Assembly: GCA_013036995.1 (NCBI GenBank)
Contig: JAAOXG010000088.1
Span: 1 to 57,539 of the forward strand
Origin: Lacrimispora defluvii
Lineage (GTDB): Bacteria > Bacillota > Clostridia > Lachnospirales > Lachnospiraceae
Direction of reading: 5' to 3'
DNA length: 57,539 bases
Shown here in pieces: positions 33,641 through 43,621 of this stretch (positions are counted from its first letter, which is position 1; each line of letters begins with the position of its first letter). A model generated the notes under the pieces. The model had not been told where the DNA came from, searched no databases, and saw only the letters and a program-made list of their open reading frames with translations. The translations under genes were made by a program, and so were the position numbers.

Positions 33641-35791
33641 ATGAAAAGTAACAAAGGCAAGGGCCTGTTAGGGCTGATTTTTGCACTGGCGATGGTTGGG
33701 TTATTCGGTTATTTTGGATATACTACCATGGGTGACATTAAGCTTGGACTTGATCTGGCGGGGGGCGTCAGCATTACCTATCAGGCAAAAGAAGAAAAAC
33801 CAAGTGAAGAGGACATGAAGGATACCATCTACAAGCTGCAGCAGAGAGTTCAAAACTACAGCACTGAGGCAGAGGTATATCAGGAGGGTGACAACCGCAT
33901 TAACGTTGATATCCCAGGCGTTTCAGATGCCAATACAATTCTTGAAGAACTTGGAAAACCTGGTTCCTTAACATTTACAGATGAAGCTGGAAAAGTTATT
34001 TTAAATGGTAATCAGGTGTCTACAGCAAAGCCTGTTATTACTGAAAATAACGGCATCAAGCAATATATGGTAGATTTAACGTTTACTGATGACGGAAAAA
34101 AGGTATTTGGTGATGCAACCACTGCCAACGTAGGAAAACGGATTGCGATTATCTATGACGGAAAGATGTACTCAAACCCTGTTGTTCAGGAACCAATTAC
34201 CCAGGGTCAGTGCCAGATCAGCGGAATGAGCTCTTATGAAGAAGCGGAAACACTGGCTTCTACCATTCGCATTGGATCTCTTTCCCTCGAGCTGGAAGAA
34301 TTACGTTCCAATGTAGTGGGTGCAAAACTGGGACAGGAAGCGATCAATACCAGCTTAAAAGCAGGTGTAATCGGATTTGCAATTGTGGCTGTATTTATGA
34401 TGCTTGTTTATTTGCTTCCGGGAGTTGCTTCTGTTATCGCACTGTCTATTTATGTAGGCGTGATCTTAATTTTGTTAGAGGCGTTTGAGGTGACTCTTAC
34501 TCTTCCTGGAATTGCAGGTATTATTCTGTCCATCGGTATGGCGGTGGATGCAAACGTAATAATCTTTACACGTATTAAAGAAGAGATTGGATATGGAAGA
34601 AATGTAAAAAGTGCCATTGAGGCTGGCTTTCATAAAGCGTTGTCTGCGATCATCGATGGAAATGTTACAACATTAATTGCAGCAGCTGTGCTGTTCTGGA
34701 GAGGATCCGGTACAGTAAAAGGCTTTGCTTCCACACTGGCCATCGGTATCGTACTTTCCATGATAACTGCTCTGTTTGTTACAAGGTTCGTATTAAACAG
34801 TCTGTTTAAACTGGGATTTGAAAATGAAAAAATGTATGGTATCAAAAAGGATAGAAAGCCCATCGATTTTGTTTCAAAGCGTATGATCTGGTTTTCTGTC
34901 TCCCTCATTATTATAGTTATTGGTCTTGCATGGCTTGGAGTGAATCAGTCCCAGACTGGAAGTATTTTAAATTACAGCATGGAGTTTAAAGGCGGTACTT
35001 CCACAAATGTGACATTTAATGAAGATATGACTCTGGAAAAAATCTCTTCCGATGTAGTTCCGGTGGTTGAGCAGATTACCAAAGATGCCGATGTACAGAC
35101 TCAGAAGGTAGCAGGTACAAACGAAGTTATTATTAAGACAAGAACATTAACTGTGGATGAGAGAGAAGCGTTGAATAAATCCATGGTAGAGCATTTTGGG
35201 GTAGAATCAGAGAAGATCACTGCAGAGAGCATTTCCGGAGCAATCAGCCAGGAAATGAAGCGTGATGCAATTGTGGCTGTTATTATAGCTACCATCTGTA
35301 TGCTTCTGTATATCTGGTTCCGGTTTAAGGATATCCGGTTTGCAAGCAGTGCGGTACTGGCACTGGTTCATGATGTGTTGGTTGTACTTGCTTTTTATGC
35401 AGTCTTAAAATGGTCTGTAGGCTCTACATTTATTGCCTGCATGCTTACGATTGTAGGTTATTCCATCAACGCTACCATTGTTATTTTTGACCGTATCCGT
35501 GAAAACTTAAAGACTCAGAGTAAAATGGAACTTGCTGAGATTGTTAACTTAAGTATCACTCAGACGTTTACCAGAAGTATTAATACCTCTCTTACCACAT
35601 TTGTTATGGTATTTGTTCTGTTTCTTATGGGCGTTTCCTCCATTCGGGAGTTTGCCCTTCCGCTTATGGTGGGTATTGTATGCGGTACCTATTCTTCCGT
35701 ATGCATCACAGGATCCCTGTGGTATATTATGACTGCGAATAAAGGGCAGAAGAATTCTGGCGTTAAAGCAACTGGGAAAAAAAGCAAATAA
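33641..35791 (+). CDS. secDF: SecDF fused protein-export subunit
   Basis: 716 residues, ATG with AAGGAG. SecD part (~1-400): one helix, the periplasmic-type P1 region with DIKLGLDLAGGVSITYQ, then five helices with GIAGIILSIGMAVDANVIIFTRIKEE. SecF part (~410-716): MEFKGGTSTNVTF, IVGYSINATIVIFDRIREN, SITQTFTRSINTSLTT. The fused form is usual in Firmicutes. It uses the proton motive force to pull proteins out of the Sec channel. A short CTGAAAG/CTTTCAG hairpin lies between scfB and this gene. Confidence 0.95.
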   Translation: MKSNKGKGLLGLIFALAMVGLFGYFGYTTMGDIKLGLDLAGGVSITYQAKEEKPSEEDMKDTIYKLQQRVQNYSTEAEVYQEGDNRINVDIPGVSDANTILEELGKPGSLTFTDEAGKVILNGNQVSTAKPVITENNGIKQYMVDLTFTDDGKKVFGDATTANVGKRIAIIYDGKMYSNPVVQEPITQGQCQISGMSSYEEAETLASTIRIGSLSLELEELRSNVVGAKLGQEAINTSLKAGVIGFAIVAVFMMLVYLLPGVASVIALSIYVGVILILLEAFEVTLTLPGIAGIILSIGMAVDANVIIFTRIKEEIGYGRNVKSAIEAGFHKALSAIIDGNVTTLIAAAVLFWRGSGTVKGFASTLAIGIVLSMITALFVTRFVLNSLFKLGFENEKMYGIKKDRKPIDFVSKRMIWFSVSLIIIVIGLAWLGVNQSQTGSILNYSMEFKGGTSTNVTFNEDMTLEKISSDVVPVVEQITKDADVQTQKVAGTNEVIIKTRTLTVDEREALNKSMVEHFGVESEKITAESISGAISQEMKRDAIVAVIIATICMLLYIWFRFKDIRFASSAVLALVHDVLVVLAFYAVLKWSVGSTFIACMLTIVGYSINATIVIFDRIRENLKTQSKMELAEIVNLSITQTFTRSINTSLTTFVMVFVLFLMGVSSIREFALPLMVGIVCGTYSSVCITGSLWYIMTANKGQKNSGVKATGKKSK

Positions 35792-35810
35792 TAAAAGTAA
35801 GGAATTGTAA

Positions 35811-36953
35811 ATGAACTATAAAATCATTGCAAAAGACGGACGTGCAAAACGGGCAGAAGTGACTACGGTGCATGGTACAATCCAGACACCGGTGTTTATG
35901 AATGTAGGAACGGTAGCAGCCATTAAAGGCGCTGTATCCACCGATGATCTCAGGGAAATTAAAACCCAGGTGGAACTTTCCAATACCTATCATCTTCATG
36001 TGCGTACTGGCGACCGGTTAATTAAGGAGTTTGGCGGTCTTCACCAGTTTATGAACTGGGATCGTCCCATTCTTACAGACTCTGGCGGCTTTCAGGTGTT
36101 TTCCCTGACTGGTCTTAGAAAGATTAAGGAAGAGGGTGTCTACTTCCAGTCCCATATTGACGGACACAAGATCTTTATGGGTCCGGAAGAGAGCATGCAG
36201 ATCCAGTCCAATCTGGCATCTACCATTGCAATGGCATTCGATGAATGCCCTCCTCATCCCGCTACCAGGGAATATATGCAAAACAGTGTGGATCGTACCA
36301 CCAGATGGCTGGAGAGGTGCAGGAAAGAGATGGCAAGGTTAAATGAGCTGCCTGATACCATTAATAAAGATCAGCTTCTCTTTGGTATTAATCAGGGCGG
36401 AACGTTTGAAGATATCAGAATAGCCCATGCCAAAACCATATCTGCCATGGATCTTGATGGATATGCTCTGGGCGGTCTTGCAGTAGGAGAGAGCCACTCG
36501 GAGATGTACCGGATTCTTGATGAAACGGTGCCTTATCTGCCTGAGAATAAGCCCACTTACCTGATGGGAGTTGGAACTCCGGCCAATATCCTGGAGGGTG
36601 TGGACCGGGGCGTGGATTTCTTTGACTGTGTTTATCCGTCAAGAAACGGCCGTCACGGACACGTTTATACAAACCAAGGAAAATTAAATTTATTTAATTC
36701 CAAATTTGAACTGGATCATAAGCCGATTGAAGAAGGGTGCCAGTGCCCCGCCTGCCGTTCCTACAGCAGAGCTTACATCAGGCATTTATTAAAAGCAAAA
36801 GAAATGCTCGGCATGAGATTATGTGTCTTGCATAATCTGTATTTTTATAATACAATGATGGAAGAGATTCGCGAAGCAATCGAGAATCACCGTTATGGAG
36901 AGTATAAGGAGAGGAAACTGTCCGGCATGATGGCCGGTGGTTCCGAGGCATAA
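35811..36953 (+). CDS. tgt: Queuine tRNA-ribosyltransferase (tRNA-guanine transglycosylase)
   Basis: 380 residues. Asp90 in PILTDSGGFQVFSL and Asp272 in VDFFDCVYPSRNGRHGHV are the two catalytic aspartates. The structural zinc site is CQCPAC (Cys310, 312, 315) and His in CVLHN near residue 340. The enzyme exchanges guanine 34 for preQ1/queuine in tRNAs with GUN anticodons. It is followed 54 bp later by yajC in the usual tgt-yajC order. Confidence 0.96.
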   Translation: MNYKIIAKDGRAKRAEVTTVHGTIQTPVFMNVGTVAAIKGAVSTDDLREIKTQVELSNTYHLHVRTGDRLIKEFGGLHQFMNWDRPILTDSGGFQVFSLTGLRKIKEEGVYFQSHIDGHKIFMGPEESMQIQSNLASTIAMAFDECPPHPATREYMQNSVDRTTRWLERCRKEMARLNELPDTINKDQLLFGINQGGTFEDIRIAHAKTISAMDLDGYALGGLAVGESHSEMYRILDETVPYLPENKPTYLMGVGTPANILEGVDRGVDFFDCVYPSRNGRHGHVYTNQGKLNLFNSKFELDHKPIEEGCQCPACRSYSRAYIRHLLKAKEMLGMRLCVLHNLYFYNTMMEEIREAIENHRYGEYKERKLSGMMAGGSEA

Positions 36954-37007
36954 GGCCCCCTTTTCGGACAGGCAGACGGCAGATCGATATTTAAGGAGGA
37001 AACGGTT

Positions 37008-37304
37008 ATGTTATTAGCAACAGGCGGTACAATGGGCATGGGTTTCTGGGTAATTTACATTGCAGTAATCTTTGGCTTCATGTATTTTATTGCGATCAGA
37101 CCACAGAAGAAAGAGAAAAAAAGACAGCAGGAGATGTTCGCCAGTATTGCAGTCGGTGACAGTATATTAACCAGCAGCGGATTTTATGGAGTTATTATCG
37201 ATATGACTGATGATACCGTTATCGTTGAATTCGGCAACAACAAAAACTGCAGAATTCCTATGCAGAAGTCACAAATTGCACAGGTTGAAAAGCCAGAAGC
37301 ATAA
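37008..37304 (+). CDS. yajC: YajC, accessory subunit of the Sec translocase
   Basis: 98 residues with one membrane helix (~8-28), FMYFIAIRPQKKEKKRQQEM, then a small beta domain (GDSILTSSGFYGVIIDMTDDTVIVEFG). It works with SecDF. Strong AAGGAGG start, terminator directly after. Confidence 0.93.
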   Translation: MLLATGGTMGMGFWVIYIAVIFGFMYFIAIRPQKKEKKRQQEMFASIAVGDSILTSSGFYGVIIDMTDDTVIVEFGNNKNCRIPMQKSQIAQVEKPEA

Positions 37305-37312
37305 AAACTATT

Positions 37313-37346
37313 ACCCGGAAAAGGATTTCTTTTTCCGGGTTTTTTC
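37313..37346 (+). terminator. Rho-independent terminator after yajC
   Basis: CCCGGAAAAG pairs with CTTTTTCCGGG, then TTTTTTC. Confidence 0.9.
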
Positions 37347-37355
37347 TATACAGGG

Positions 37356-37411
37356 TTGACAGGTGCTTTCCTATGAGATATACTTCAAAAGTAAACGGTT
37401 CAATAATGAAC
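37356..37411 (+). promoter_or_regulatory. Consensus promoter with palindromic operator for the MarR gene
   Basis: TTGACA (37356-37361), 17 bp, TATACT (37379-37384). Just after the expected start point is a perfect palindrome, GTTCA-ATAA-TGAAC (37398-37411). MarR proteins often bind such sites in their own promoter, so autoregulation is likely. Confidence 0.65.
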
Positions 37412-37486
37412 TATTAAAAGCGCTGTAATAGCTGCCATAGTATACAGTGAGGATATTTTCTCATATGATTTAGTAAGGGTGTTGTT

Positions 37487-37993
37487 ATGAATGAGTCTAT
37501 AACCAGTATGCCAGGAGAAAGAATGAGACAGGAAGAAGAGTGCTGTCTGGCATGTTTTGTAAAAATCGATAAGGTATACCAGAAGCTGTGCAGCCAGTCT
37601 GTATCAGAATATGGTTTTACTCCCAATGAGATAGTAGTTATGATGTTTCTGGCAAATAGTGAGGGACTGAAAAGTGCTTCGGAGATTGCGCAGTACAGAA
37701 ATATCTCCAAGGGCCTGATCGCAAGATCTGTAGATTCTCTCAGTGAAAAAGGATATCTGACAGCAGACAGAGATAAAAATGACAGAAGGCTGGTCCGCCT
37801 TCAGCTTACGGAGAAAAGCGAGGTAATTGTGGAACGGATCAGGCGGTGCAGGAAGGAATTTGTGGAAGAACTTCACAGGGACATTCCCGAAGAAGATCTT
37901 AAAATTCTTCACCGCACCGCGTCAATCATGAATCAGAATGTAGAGAGCTTATTAAATAAATCCTCCGTCAAGACCGATGATCTGACCGGTTAG
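37487..37993 (+). CDS. MarR-family transcriptional regulator
   Basis: 168 residues. Winged helix core ~35-120: SASEIAQYRNISKGLIARSVDSLSEKGYL recognition region and a wing with DKNDRRLVRLQLTEKSE. Helical dimer ends flank it. Four Cys lie in the first 40 residues (ECCLACFVKI, LCSQ), so redox or metal sensing is possible. Its gene overlaps the 3' end of the convergent SDR gene by 42 bp. Confidence 0.88.
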   Translation: MNESITSMPGERMRQEEECCLACFVKIDKVYQKLCSQSVSEYGFTPNEIVVMMFLANSEGLKSASEIAQYRNISKGLIARSVDSLSEKGYLTADRDKNDRRLVRLQLTEKSEVIVERIRRCRKEFVEELHRDIPEEDLKILHRTASIMNQNVESLLNKSSVKTDDLTG

Positions 37994-38683
37994 ATAGGAA
38001 TTTTTATAACCCAGGTGATAGACAAGATCTGCCACCTCTTCCGCTTTTCCCAGTCTTCCGGCTGGAATCTCATCGATGAGGGCGATTAATTCATCTTCGC
38101 TTAGAAACTGATTCATCTCCGTATCGATGGCTCCGCATGCCACTGCATTTACCTGGATATTGCTTGGTGCCAGCTCTTTGGCAAGAGCTTTGGTGAATGC
38201 ATTAATCCCACCCTTGGTGGCGGAATAGGCTACTTCACAGGATGCACCCGAGACACCCCAGATAGAGGAGATGTTTATGATTTTTCCCTGCTTGCGTTCC
38301 AGCATTCCCGGAATTGCCAGCTTGGAACAATGAAAGGCACAGGTTAAATTGGTCCGTATAATTCGGTCCCAGGCTTCTGTCGTCATATCCTGAAGGAGTC
38401 CGATGTAGGAGATTCCTGCATTATTAACCAGTACATCCAGAGAACCAAACTGTTTTTTTATCATCTGGAACAGTTCCTGGCACTGATTCATATCTCCCAT
38501 ATCACCCATATAGGAAAGACAGGAGATCTGATAGGACTCCAGTTCCTTCCTGGTCTGCAAAAGGCGGTCTTCATTATGAAGACAGTTAATGACCACATTG
38601 TATCCTTTTTTTGCAAATTTGACAGCAATGGCCTTTCCGATTCCCCGGGAAGCGCCAGTTACAAGTACTGTTTTTCTAGACAT
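37952..38683 (-). CDS. Short-chain dehydrogenase/reductase, FabG-like
   Basis: 243 residues. The start at 38683 gives MSRKTVLVTGASRGIGKAIA directly; a 42-residue upstream extension lies in the promoter. TGASRGIG binds NAD(P), NNAGIS stabilises the fold, and Ser in INISSIWG with Tyr-x3-Lys in YSATKGG form the active site. The C-terminus LTGQIIGLDGGFI is canonical, so the overlap with the marR 3' end is real coding DNA on both strands. Substrate could be 3-oxoacyl-ACP or a small ketone; no fab genes are nearby. Confidence 0.87.
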   Translation of the reverse strand: MSRKTVLVTGASRGIGKAIAVKFAKKGYNVVINCLHNEDRLLQTRKELESYQISCLSYMGDMGDMNQCQELFQMIKKQFGSLDVLVNNAGISYIGLLQDMTTEAWDRIIRTNLTCAFHCSKLAIPGMLERKQGKIINISSIWGVSGASCEVAYSATKGGINAFTKALAKELAPSNIQVNAVACGAIDTEMNQFLSEDELIALIDEIPAGRLGKAEEVADLVYHLGYKNSYLTGQIIGLDGGFI

Positions 38684-38740
38684 AAAACCACCCTTTCTGT
38701 CGTTATGTGATGCTATTATTTTAACAAATTCTGCTTTAAA

Positions 38741-38784
38741 ATGCAACGAGGGCATTGCATACAAAAAGATGGGTGAGATATAAT
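38741..38784 (+). promoter_or_regulatory. trxB promoter with overlapping inverted repeat
   Basis: TTGCAT (38755-38760), 18 bp, TATAAT (38779-38784). An inverted repeat ATGCAA (38741-38746) / TTGCAT (38755-38760) covers the -35, between the divergent SDR and trxB genes. Confidence 0.5.
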
Positions 38785-38832
38785 GATTACAAAAGATTCT
38801 GTAATACAAAATAAAGAAAGCAGGTAGATAAA

Positions 38833-39756
38833 ATGAATGAGATTTATGACGTTGTGATTATAGGGTCAGGTCCGGCAGGTCTTACTGCTGCAGTATATGG
38901 AAAAAGAGCTGAACTGAAGATGGTAGTGATTGAAAAAGAAGTCGCCAGTGGCGGCCAGATTCTCAATACCTACGAAGTGGATAATTATCCGGGACTTCCC
39001 GGAATTAACGGATTTGACCTGGGTATGAAATTTCGGGAGCATGCAGAAAAACTGGGAGCAGATTTTGTTACAGACGAAGTGCTTCGTATTGAGGCAGCAG
39101 ACGGAGAATTTACCGTTGTAGGTCAGGAAAAGTCCTATGTAACAAAATCAGTCATTATCGCAACAGGAGCTCTGTATAGAAAGCTCAGCGTCGTTGGAGA
39201 GAAAGAACTGACCGGAATGGGTGTTTCCTATTGTGCAACCTGTGACGGAGCATTTTTCCGAAACAAGGTAGCCGCCGTTGTAGGCGGAGGCGATGTGGCA
39301 ATCGAAGACGCCATATTCCTTTCCAGAATGTGCAAGAAGGTGTACTTAATTCACAGAAGAAACGAACTGCGCGGAGCAAAGACACTGCAGACACAGTTAT
39401 TTAACCAGGAGAATGTTGAAATTATCTGGGATACAGTAGTCGAAGAAATAGAAGGCGGAGACCAGGTTGAGTCCCTTACCATTAAGAATTCCAAAACGGA
39501 AGAAACAAGCAGACTTTCCGTTGACGGCGTGTTTATAGCAGTGGGAATTAATCCGCAGAGCGAAGCATTTGATAACCTTGTAGAGATGGATCATGGTTAC
39601 ATCAAAGCAGGAGAGGACTGTGAGACCAATGTTCCCGGTATATTTGCAGCAGGTGATGTTCGTACCAAACAGTTAAGACAGGTATCCACGGCAGTTTCAG
39701 ACGGAGCCAATGCAATTACAAGCGTAGAGCGTTATCTGACAAGATACGGAAAATAA
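38833..39756 (+). CDS. trxB: Thioredoxin reductase
   Basis: 307 residues. FAD site GSGPAGLTAAVYGKRA, redox pair Cys134-Ala-Thr-Cys137 (CATC), NADPH site VGGGDVAIEDA with HRRNELRGAK, and the closing FAD motif GIFAAGDVR. It reduces thioredoxin with NADPH. No trxA follows; a bidirectional terminator ends it. Confidence 0.94.
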   Translation: MNEIYDVVIIGSGPAGLTAAVYGKRAELKMVVIEKEVASGGQILNTYEVDNYPGLPGINGFDLGMKFREHAEKLGADFVTDEVLRIEAADGEFTVVGQEKSYVTKSVIIATGALYRKLSVVGEKELTGMGVSYCATCDGAFFRNKVAAVVGGGDVAIEDAIFLSRMCKKVYLIHRRNELRGAKTLQTQLFNQENVEIIWDTVVEEIEGGDQVESLTIKNSKTEETSRLSVDGVFIAVGINPQSEAFDNLVEMDHGYIKAGEDCETNVPGIFAAGDVRTKQLRQVSTAVSDGANAITSVERYLTRYGK

Positions 39757-39771
39757 AAACTGATTAAAAAA

Positions 39772-39804
39772 TAAGGGTGGAAACCGATACTGGTTTCCAC
39801 CCTT
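39772..39804. terminator. Bidirectional terminator between trxB and hpf
   Basis: AAGGGTGGAAACC pairs perfectly with GGTTTCCACCCTT around GATACT, flanked by A-rich and T-containing tracts. Confidence 0.8.
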
Positions 39805-39816
39805 AACTGACTTTAA

Positions 39817-40347
39817 TTATAGTAATTCCGGCTCAATCAATCCGTAAGTGCCGCCTTTTCTTTTATATACCACATTTACTTCATCGGTATCTCCATTAAG
39901 GAATACATAGAAGCTGTGTCCAAGAAGCTCCATCTGTACACAGGCTTCTTCCGGATCCATGGGTTTAACAGCAAATTTCTTTGTTTTGACAATTTCCACA
40001 TTTTCATCGACTGCACTTTCATCTTCTAAAAATGCTGTTGAAAAGGAGGGAGCGTTTAATTTTTTGTCGATTAACTTGTTTTTATATTTTTTCAACTGGC
40101 GTTCCAGGATCTCTTCTACCAGATCAATGGAAACGTACATATCATTACTTGATTCTTCGGCTCGAATTATATGTCCTTTCACTGGAATAGTAACTTCAAT
40201 TTTCTGAATATCTTTCTGCACGCTGAGTCTTACTGTTGCCTCTGTAGCAGGTGCGAAAAAACGGTCCAGTTTTCCAAGCTTGTCCTCAACTGCCTCCCGT
40301 AACCCTGCTGTCACCTCAATATTTCTTCCTGTAATTGTAAAACGCAT
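39817..40347 (-). CDS. hpf: Long-form ribosome hibernation promoting factor
   Basis: 176 residues. N-terminal S30AE domain (1-~100, MRFTITGRNIEVTAGLREAVEDKLGKLDRFF), linker, and the C-terminal dimerisation domain (~115-176, VKTKKFAVKPMDPEEACVQMELLGHSFYVFLN). The long form makes 100S ribosome dimers in resting cells. AAGGAG precedes ATG. Confidence 0.95.
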   Translation of the reverse strand: MRFTITGRNIEVTAGLREAVEDKLGKLDRFFAPATEATVRLSVQKDIQKIEVTIPVKGHIIRAEESSNDMYVSIDLVEEILERQLKKYKNKLIDKKLNAPSFSTAFLEDESAVDENVEIVKTKKFAVKPMDPEEACVQMELLGHSFYVFLNGDTDEVNVVYKRKGGTYGLIEPELL

Positions 40348-40380
40348 AAGTCATCAGCTCCTTTTTCTTGAGATAGGTAT

Positions 40381-40409
40381 AGTATAGCACATTTATTAGA
40401 ATAATTCAA
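40381..40409 (-). promoter_or_regulatory. Promoter of hpf
   Basis: On the minus strand TTGAAT (40409-40404), 17 bp, TATACT (40386-40381) with extended TGC, about 35 bp before the start codon. Confidence 0.65.
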
Positions 40410-40610
40410 TCATGTTGTAAAGTATTAAGATAATTTAAGAAAAGATTTTGTAAAAAGACTCTTCTTATATTTTATCAATTTATTGAAAAACTATAGATAA
40501 GGTTAAAAAAAAGTCAAGGGAAAAATGGATTTTTTCGTCGAAAAAGAAAATTTTATGACAAGTATACAAAAATTAACGTATTTGTCATTGTGATGGGAAT
40601 GCTGGTATTA
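40410..40610. other. AT-rich intergenic stretch upstream of the DnaA boxes
   Basis: About 200 bp, strongly A/T with runs of A. No gene, terminator or clear promoter was found. It borders a cluster of DnaA boxes, so low duplex stability here may matter. Confidence 0.4.
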
Positions 40611-40738
40611 TGTGGAGAATAAATGTGGATAATGTGGATAACTCGGTGTATAACTGATTTTTTTCGCAAATCCGAGGGTTGGGGGTGGGGATAAAAATGG
40701 GGGAAAAATACACAATCCAATGTGGATAATGTGGAAAA
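40611..40738. promoter_or_regulatory. Cluster of DnaA boxes upstream of secA
   Basis: Three perfect TGTGGATAA boxes (complement of TTATCCACA) lie at 40624-40632, 40633-40641 and 40721-40729. One-mismatch boxes lie at 40611-40619 (TGTGGAGAA) and 40730-40738 (TGTGGAAAA). All point the same way and four form two abutting pairs with 9-bp period. The stretch between holds a G-rich segment. It could titrate DnaA, regulate secA, or be a secondary origin-like site. Confidence 0.7.
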
Positions 40739-40883
40739 GTCGGGAATCGAACAAATTTTTTGTGCAATGTGTCAGGTTAACCATAATTTTTACTTAAATT
40801 TGCTGGAGGTTGCCGAAGAAAATGGCAGTAGCTGGCAATATAAGGTCAGATTATTACCAGAATGTTAATTTTTTATGAATTCG

Positions 40884-40912
40884 TTGAATTAAAGGCAGGT
40901 TAGTGCTACAAT
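40884..40912 (+). promoter_or_regulatory. Promoter of secA
   Basis: TTGAAT (40884-40889), 17 bp, TACAAT (40907-40912) with extended TGC, 50 bp before the start codon. Confidence 0.7.
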
Positions 40913-40961
40913 ATACAGGATTGTACGGTGTATATTGAAAGATAGAGTAGGAGAATAAATC

Positions 40962-43532
40962 ATGAACTTGGTTCAAAAAATATTTGGAACTCATAGTGAA
41001 AGAGAATTGAAAATCATTAATCCCATTGTGGATAAAATAGAATCTCTGCGCCCGACCATGGTTGCACTTACGGATGAGGAATTGAAAAACAACACGAAGC
41101 TTTTTAAGGAAAGACTGGCAGCAGGAGAAACTCTTGATGATATCTTACCTGAAGCGTTCGCAACTGTAAGAGAAGCCGGAAGGCGAGTTCTTAATATGGA
41201 ACATTTCCGTGTGCAGTTAATCGGTGGTGTGGTATTACACCAGGGACGTATTGCGGAGATGAGAACTGGTGAAGGTAAAACCCTTGTGTCCACATGTCCG
41301 GCTTATTTAAATGCACTGGCAGGCAACGGAGTACAGATTGTAACCGTTAACGACTATCTGGCAAAGCGTGATGCGGAGTGGATGGGAAGAATCCATGAGT
41401 TCCTTGGCCTCACAGTAGGCGTTGTATTAAACGACATGAGCTCGGATGAGAGACGTGATGCTTATAACTGCGATATTACCTATGTAACCAACAATGAGCT
41501 TGGTTTTGATTATTTAAGAGATAACATGGCCATCTATAAAGAACAGATGGTTTTAAGGAATTTAGATTTCTGTATCATTGATGAGGTTGACTCTGTTTTA
41601 ATTGATGAGGCCAGAACACCTCTTATTATTTCCGGACAGAGCGGCAAATCCACAAAGCTCTATGAGGTCTGCGATATTCTTGCTCGCCAGTTAGAAAAGG
41701 GCGAAGCTTCCGGCGAGTTTTCCAAGATGGGTGCCATTATGGGAGAAGAAATCACTGAGACCGGTGATTTTATTGTGGATGAGAAGGACAAGGTTGTCAA
41801 CTTAACAGAGCAGGGTGTGGAAAAAGTAGAGCAGTTCTTCCATATCGAGAACCTGTCAGACCCACAGAACCTAGAGATCCAGCATAACATCATTCTGGCT
41901 CTCCGTGCCAACTATCTGATGTTCCGGGATAAGGACTATGTGGTAAAAGACGATGAGGTTCTCATTGTAGATGAATTTACAGGACGTATTATGCCAGGCA
42001 GACGGTATTCCGACGGTCTTCACCAGGCAATTGAAGCAAAAGAGCATGTGAATGTTCGCAGAGAGAGCAAAACGCTTGCGACCATCACTTTCCAGAACTT
42101 CTTTAATAAGTATAATAAAAAAGCAGGTATGACTGGTACTGCTCTTACAGAGGAGAAGGAATTCAGAAATACCTATGGAATGGATGCCATTTCAATTCCC
42201 ACAAACCGTCCCATTGCCCGTATCGACCAGGAAGATGCGGTTTATAAGACGAAGAAGGAAAAATTTGAAGCAGTATGCGACGAAGTGGCGGCTGCTTATG
42301 AAAAGGGTCAGCCAGTACTGGTTGGTACCATAACCATTGAAACATCTGAGATGTTAAGCGGTATGTTAAAGCGCAGAGGCATTCCCCACAAGGTCTTAAA
42401 TGCAAAGTATCATGAGCTTGAGGCTGAGATCGTTGCTGATGCAGGTGTGCATAAAGCAGTTACCATTGCCACCAACATGGCAGGCCGTGGTACAGATATT
42501 AAGCTTGATGATGAATCCAAAGCTGCCGGAGGCCTTAAGATTATCGGTACAGAACGTCATGAGTCACGCCGTATTGATAACCAGCTGCGTGGTCGTTCCG
42601 GCCGTCAGGGAGATCCGGGTGAGTCCAGATTCTATATCTCCCTGGAAGATGATTTAATGCGTCTGTTTGGTTCTGAACGTCTTGTAGGCATGTTTAATGC
42701 ACTTGGTGTACCGGAAGGTGAGCAGATTGAGCATAAGATGCTTTCCAATGCCATTGAAAAAGCTCAGATGAAGATCGAGACCAACAACTATGGTATCCGT
42801 GAGAACCTTTTAAAATATGATGAGGTCATGAACGAACAGCGTGAAGTCATTTACGCAGAACGAAGAAAAGTTCTTGACGGAGACAACATGCGTGATGTTG
42901 TCTTAAAGATGGTTACTGATATTGTGGAGAATGCTGTGGATTTGTCTATCAGTGACGAACAGACTCCGGAAGAATGGGATTTAAATGAATTAAATACCCT
43001 TCTTCTGCCGGTTATTCCTCTTCAGCCAATCACCATTCCGGAAGACAAAAAGGTGAGAAAGAATGAGCTGAAGCATATGCTGAAAGAAGAAGCCATTAAG
43101 CTTTATGAAACAAAAGAAGCAGAGTTCCCTGAGGGAGAACAGATCCGTGAGATCGAGCGGGTGATTCTCTTAAAGGTAATTGATAATAAATGGATGTCCC
43201 ATATTGATGATATGGATCAGCTGCGCCAGGGAATCGGTCTTCAGGCTTATGGCCAGAGAGATCCTCTTGTGGAATATAAGATGAGCGGCTATCAGATGTT
43301 TGATGAGATGACAGCGGCGATTCGGGAAGATACTGTACGTATCCTCTTCCACATCAGAGTTGAGCAGAAGGTGGAACGTGAACCGGCTGCTAAAGTGACA
43401 GGAACCAACAAGGATGACAGCTCAGTGAAAGCACCGGTAAAAAAGGCTGATAATAAGGTCTATCCCAATGATCCATGTCCATGCGGTTCCGGCAAAAAGT
43501 ATAAGCAGTGCTGCGGACGCAAACTAGTATAG
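40962..43532 (+). CDS. secA: SecA preprotein translocase ATPase
   Basis: 856 residues. Nucleotide sites: [20 protein letters not shown] (Walker A) and [22 protein letters not shown] (Walker B). Helicase II part: [35 protein letters not shown]. The C-terminal zinc tail is [14 protein letters not shown], which binds SecB or ribosomes. It drives proteins through SecYEG. A perfect terminator follows the gene. Confidence 0.97.
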   Translation: MNLVQKIFGTHSERELKIINPIVDKIESLRPTMVALTDEELKNNTKLFKERLAAGETLDDILPEAFATVREAGRRVLNMEHFRVQLIGGVVLHQGRIAEMRTGEGKTLVSTCPAYLNALAGNGVQIVTVNDYLAKRDAEWMGRIHEFLGLTVGVVLNDMSSDERRDAYNCDITYVTNNELGFDYLRDNMAIYKEQMVLRNLDFCIIDEVDSVLIDEARTPLIISGQSGKSTKLYEVCDILARQLEKGEASGEFSKMGAIMGEEITETGDFIVDEKDKVVNLTEQGVEKVEQFFHIENLSDPQNLEIQHNIILALRANYLMFRDKDYVVKDDEVLIVDEFTGRIMPGRRYSDGLHQAIEAKEHVNVRRESKTLATITFQNFFNKYNKKAGMTGTALTEEKEFRNTYGMDAISIPTNRPIARIDQEDAVYKTKKEKFEAVCDEVAAAYEKGQPVLVGTITIETSEMLSGMLKRRGIPHKVLNAKYHELEAEIVADAGVHKAVTIATNMAGRGTDIKLDDESKAAGGLKIIGTERHESRRIDNQLRGRSGRQGDPGESRFYISLEDDLMRLFGSERLVGMFNALGVPEGEQIEHKMLSNAIEKAQMKIETNNYGIRENLLKYDEVMNEQREVIYAERRKVLDGDNMRDVVLKMVTDIVENAVDLSISDEQTPEEWDLNELNTLLLPVIPLQPITIPEDKKVRKNELKHMLKEEAIKLYETKEAEFPEGEQIREIERVILLKVIDNKWMSHIDDMDQLRQGIGLQAYGQRDPLVEYKMSGYQMFDEMTAAIREDTVRILFHIRVEQKVEREPAAKVTGTNKDDSSVKAPVKKADNKVYPNDPCPCGSGKKYKQCCGRKLV

Positions 43533-43544
43533 TATTTTTATGAG

Positions 43545-43586
43545 ATTGGAGTCCGCTCCCTTTTATGGGATCGGACCCCAATTTTG
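43545..43586 (+). terminator. Terminator between secA and prfB
   Basis: TTGGAGTCCG pairs with CGGACCCCAA around an inner TCCC/GGGA stem, then TTTTG. Confidence 0.8.
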
Positions 43587-43621
43587 TATTTATAAATTAA
43601 AAAACGAAAGTGGGTGACACA

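Noticed and set aside
40611-40738. Calling the DnaA-box cluster the chromosomal origin
   Set aside because: No dnaA, dnaN, rpmH or gidA nearby; evidence supports boxes only.
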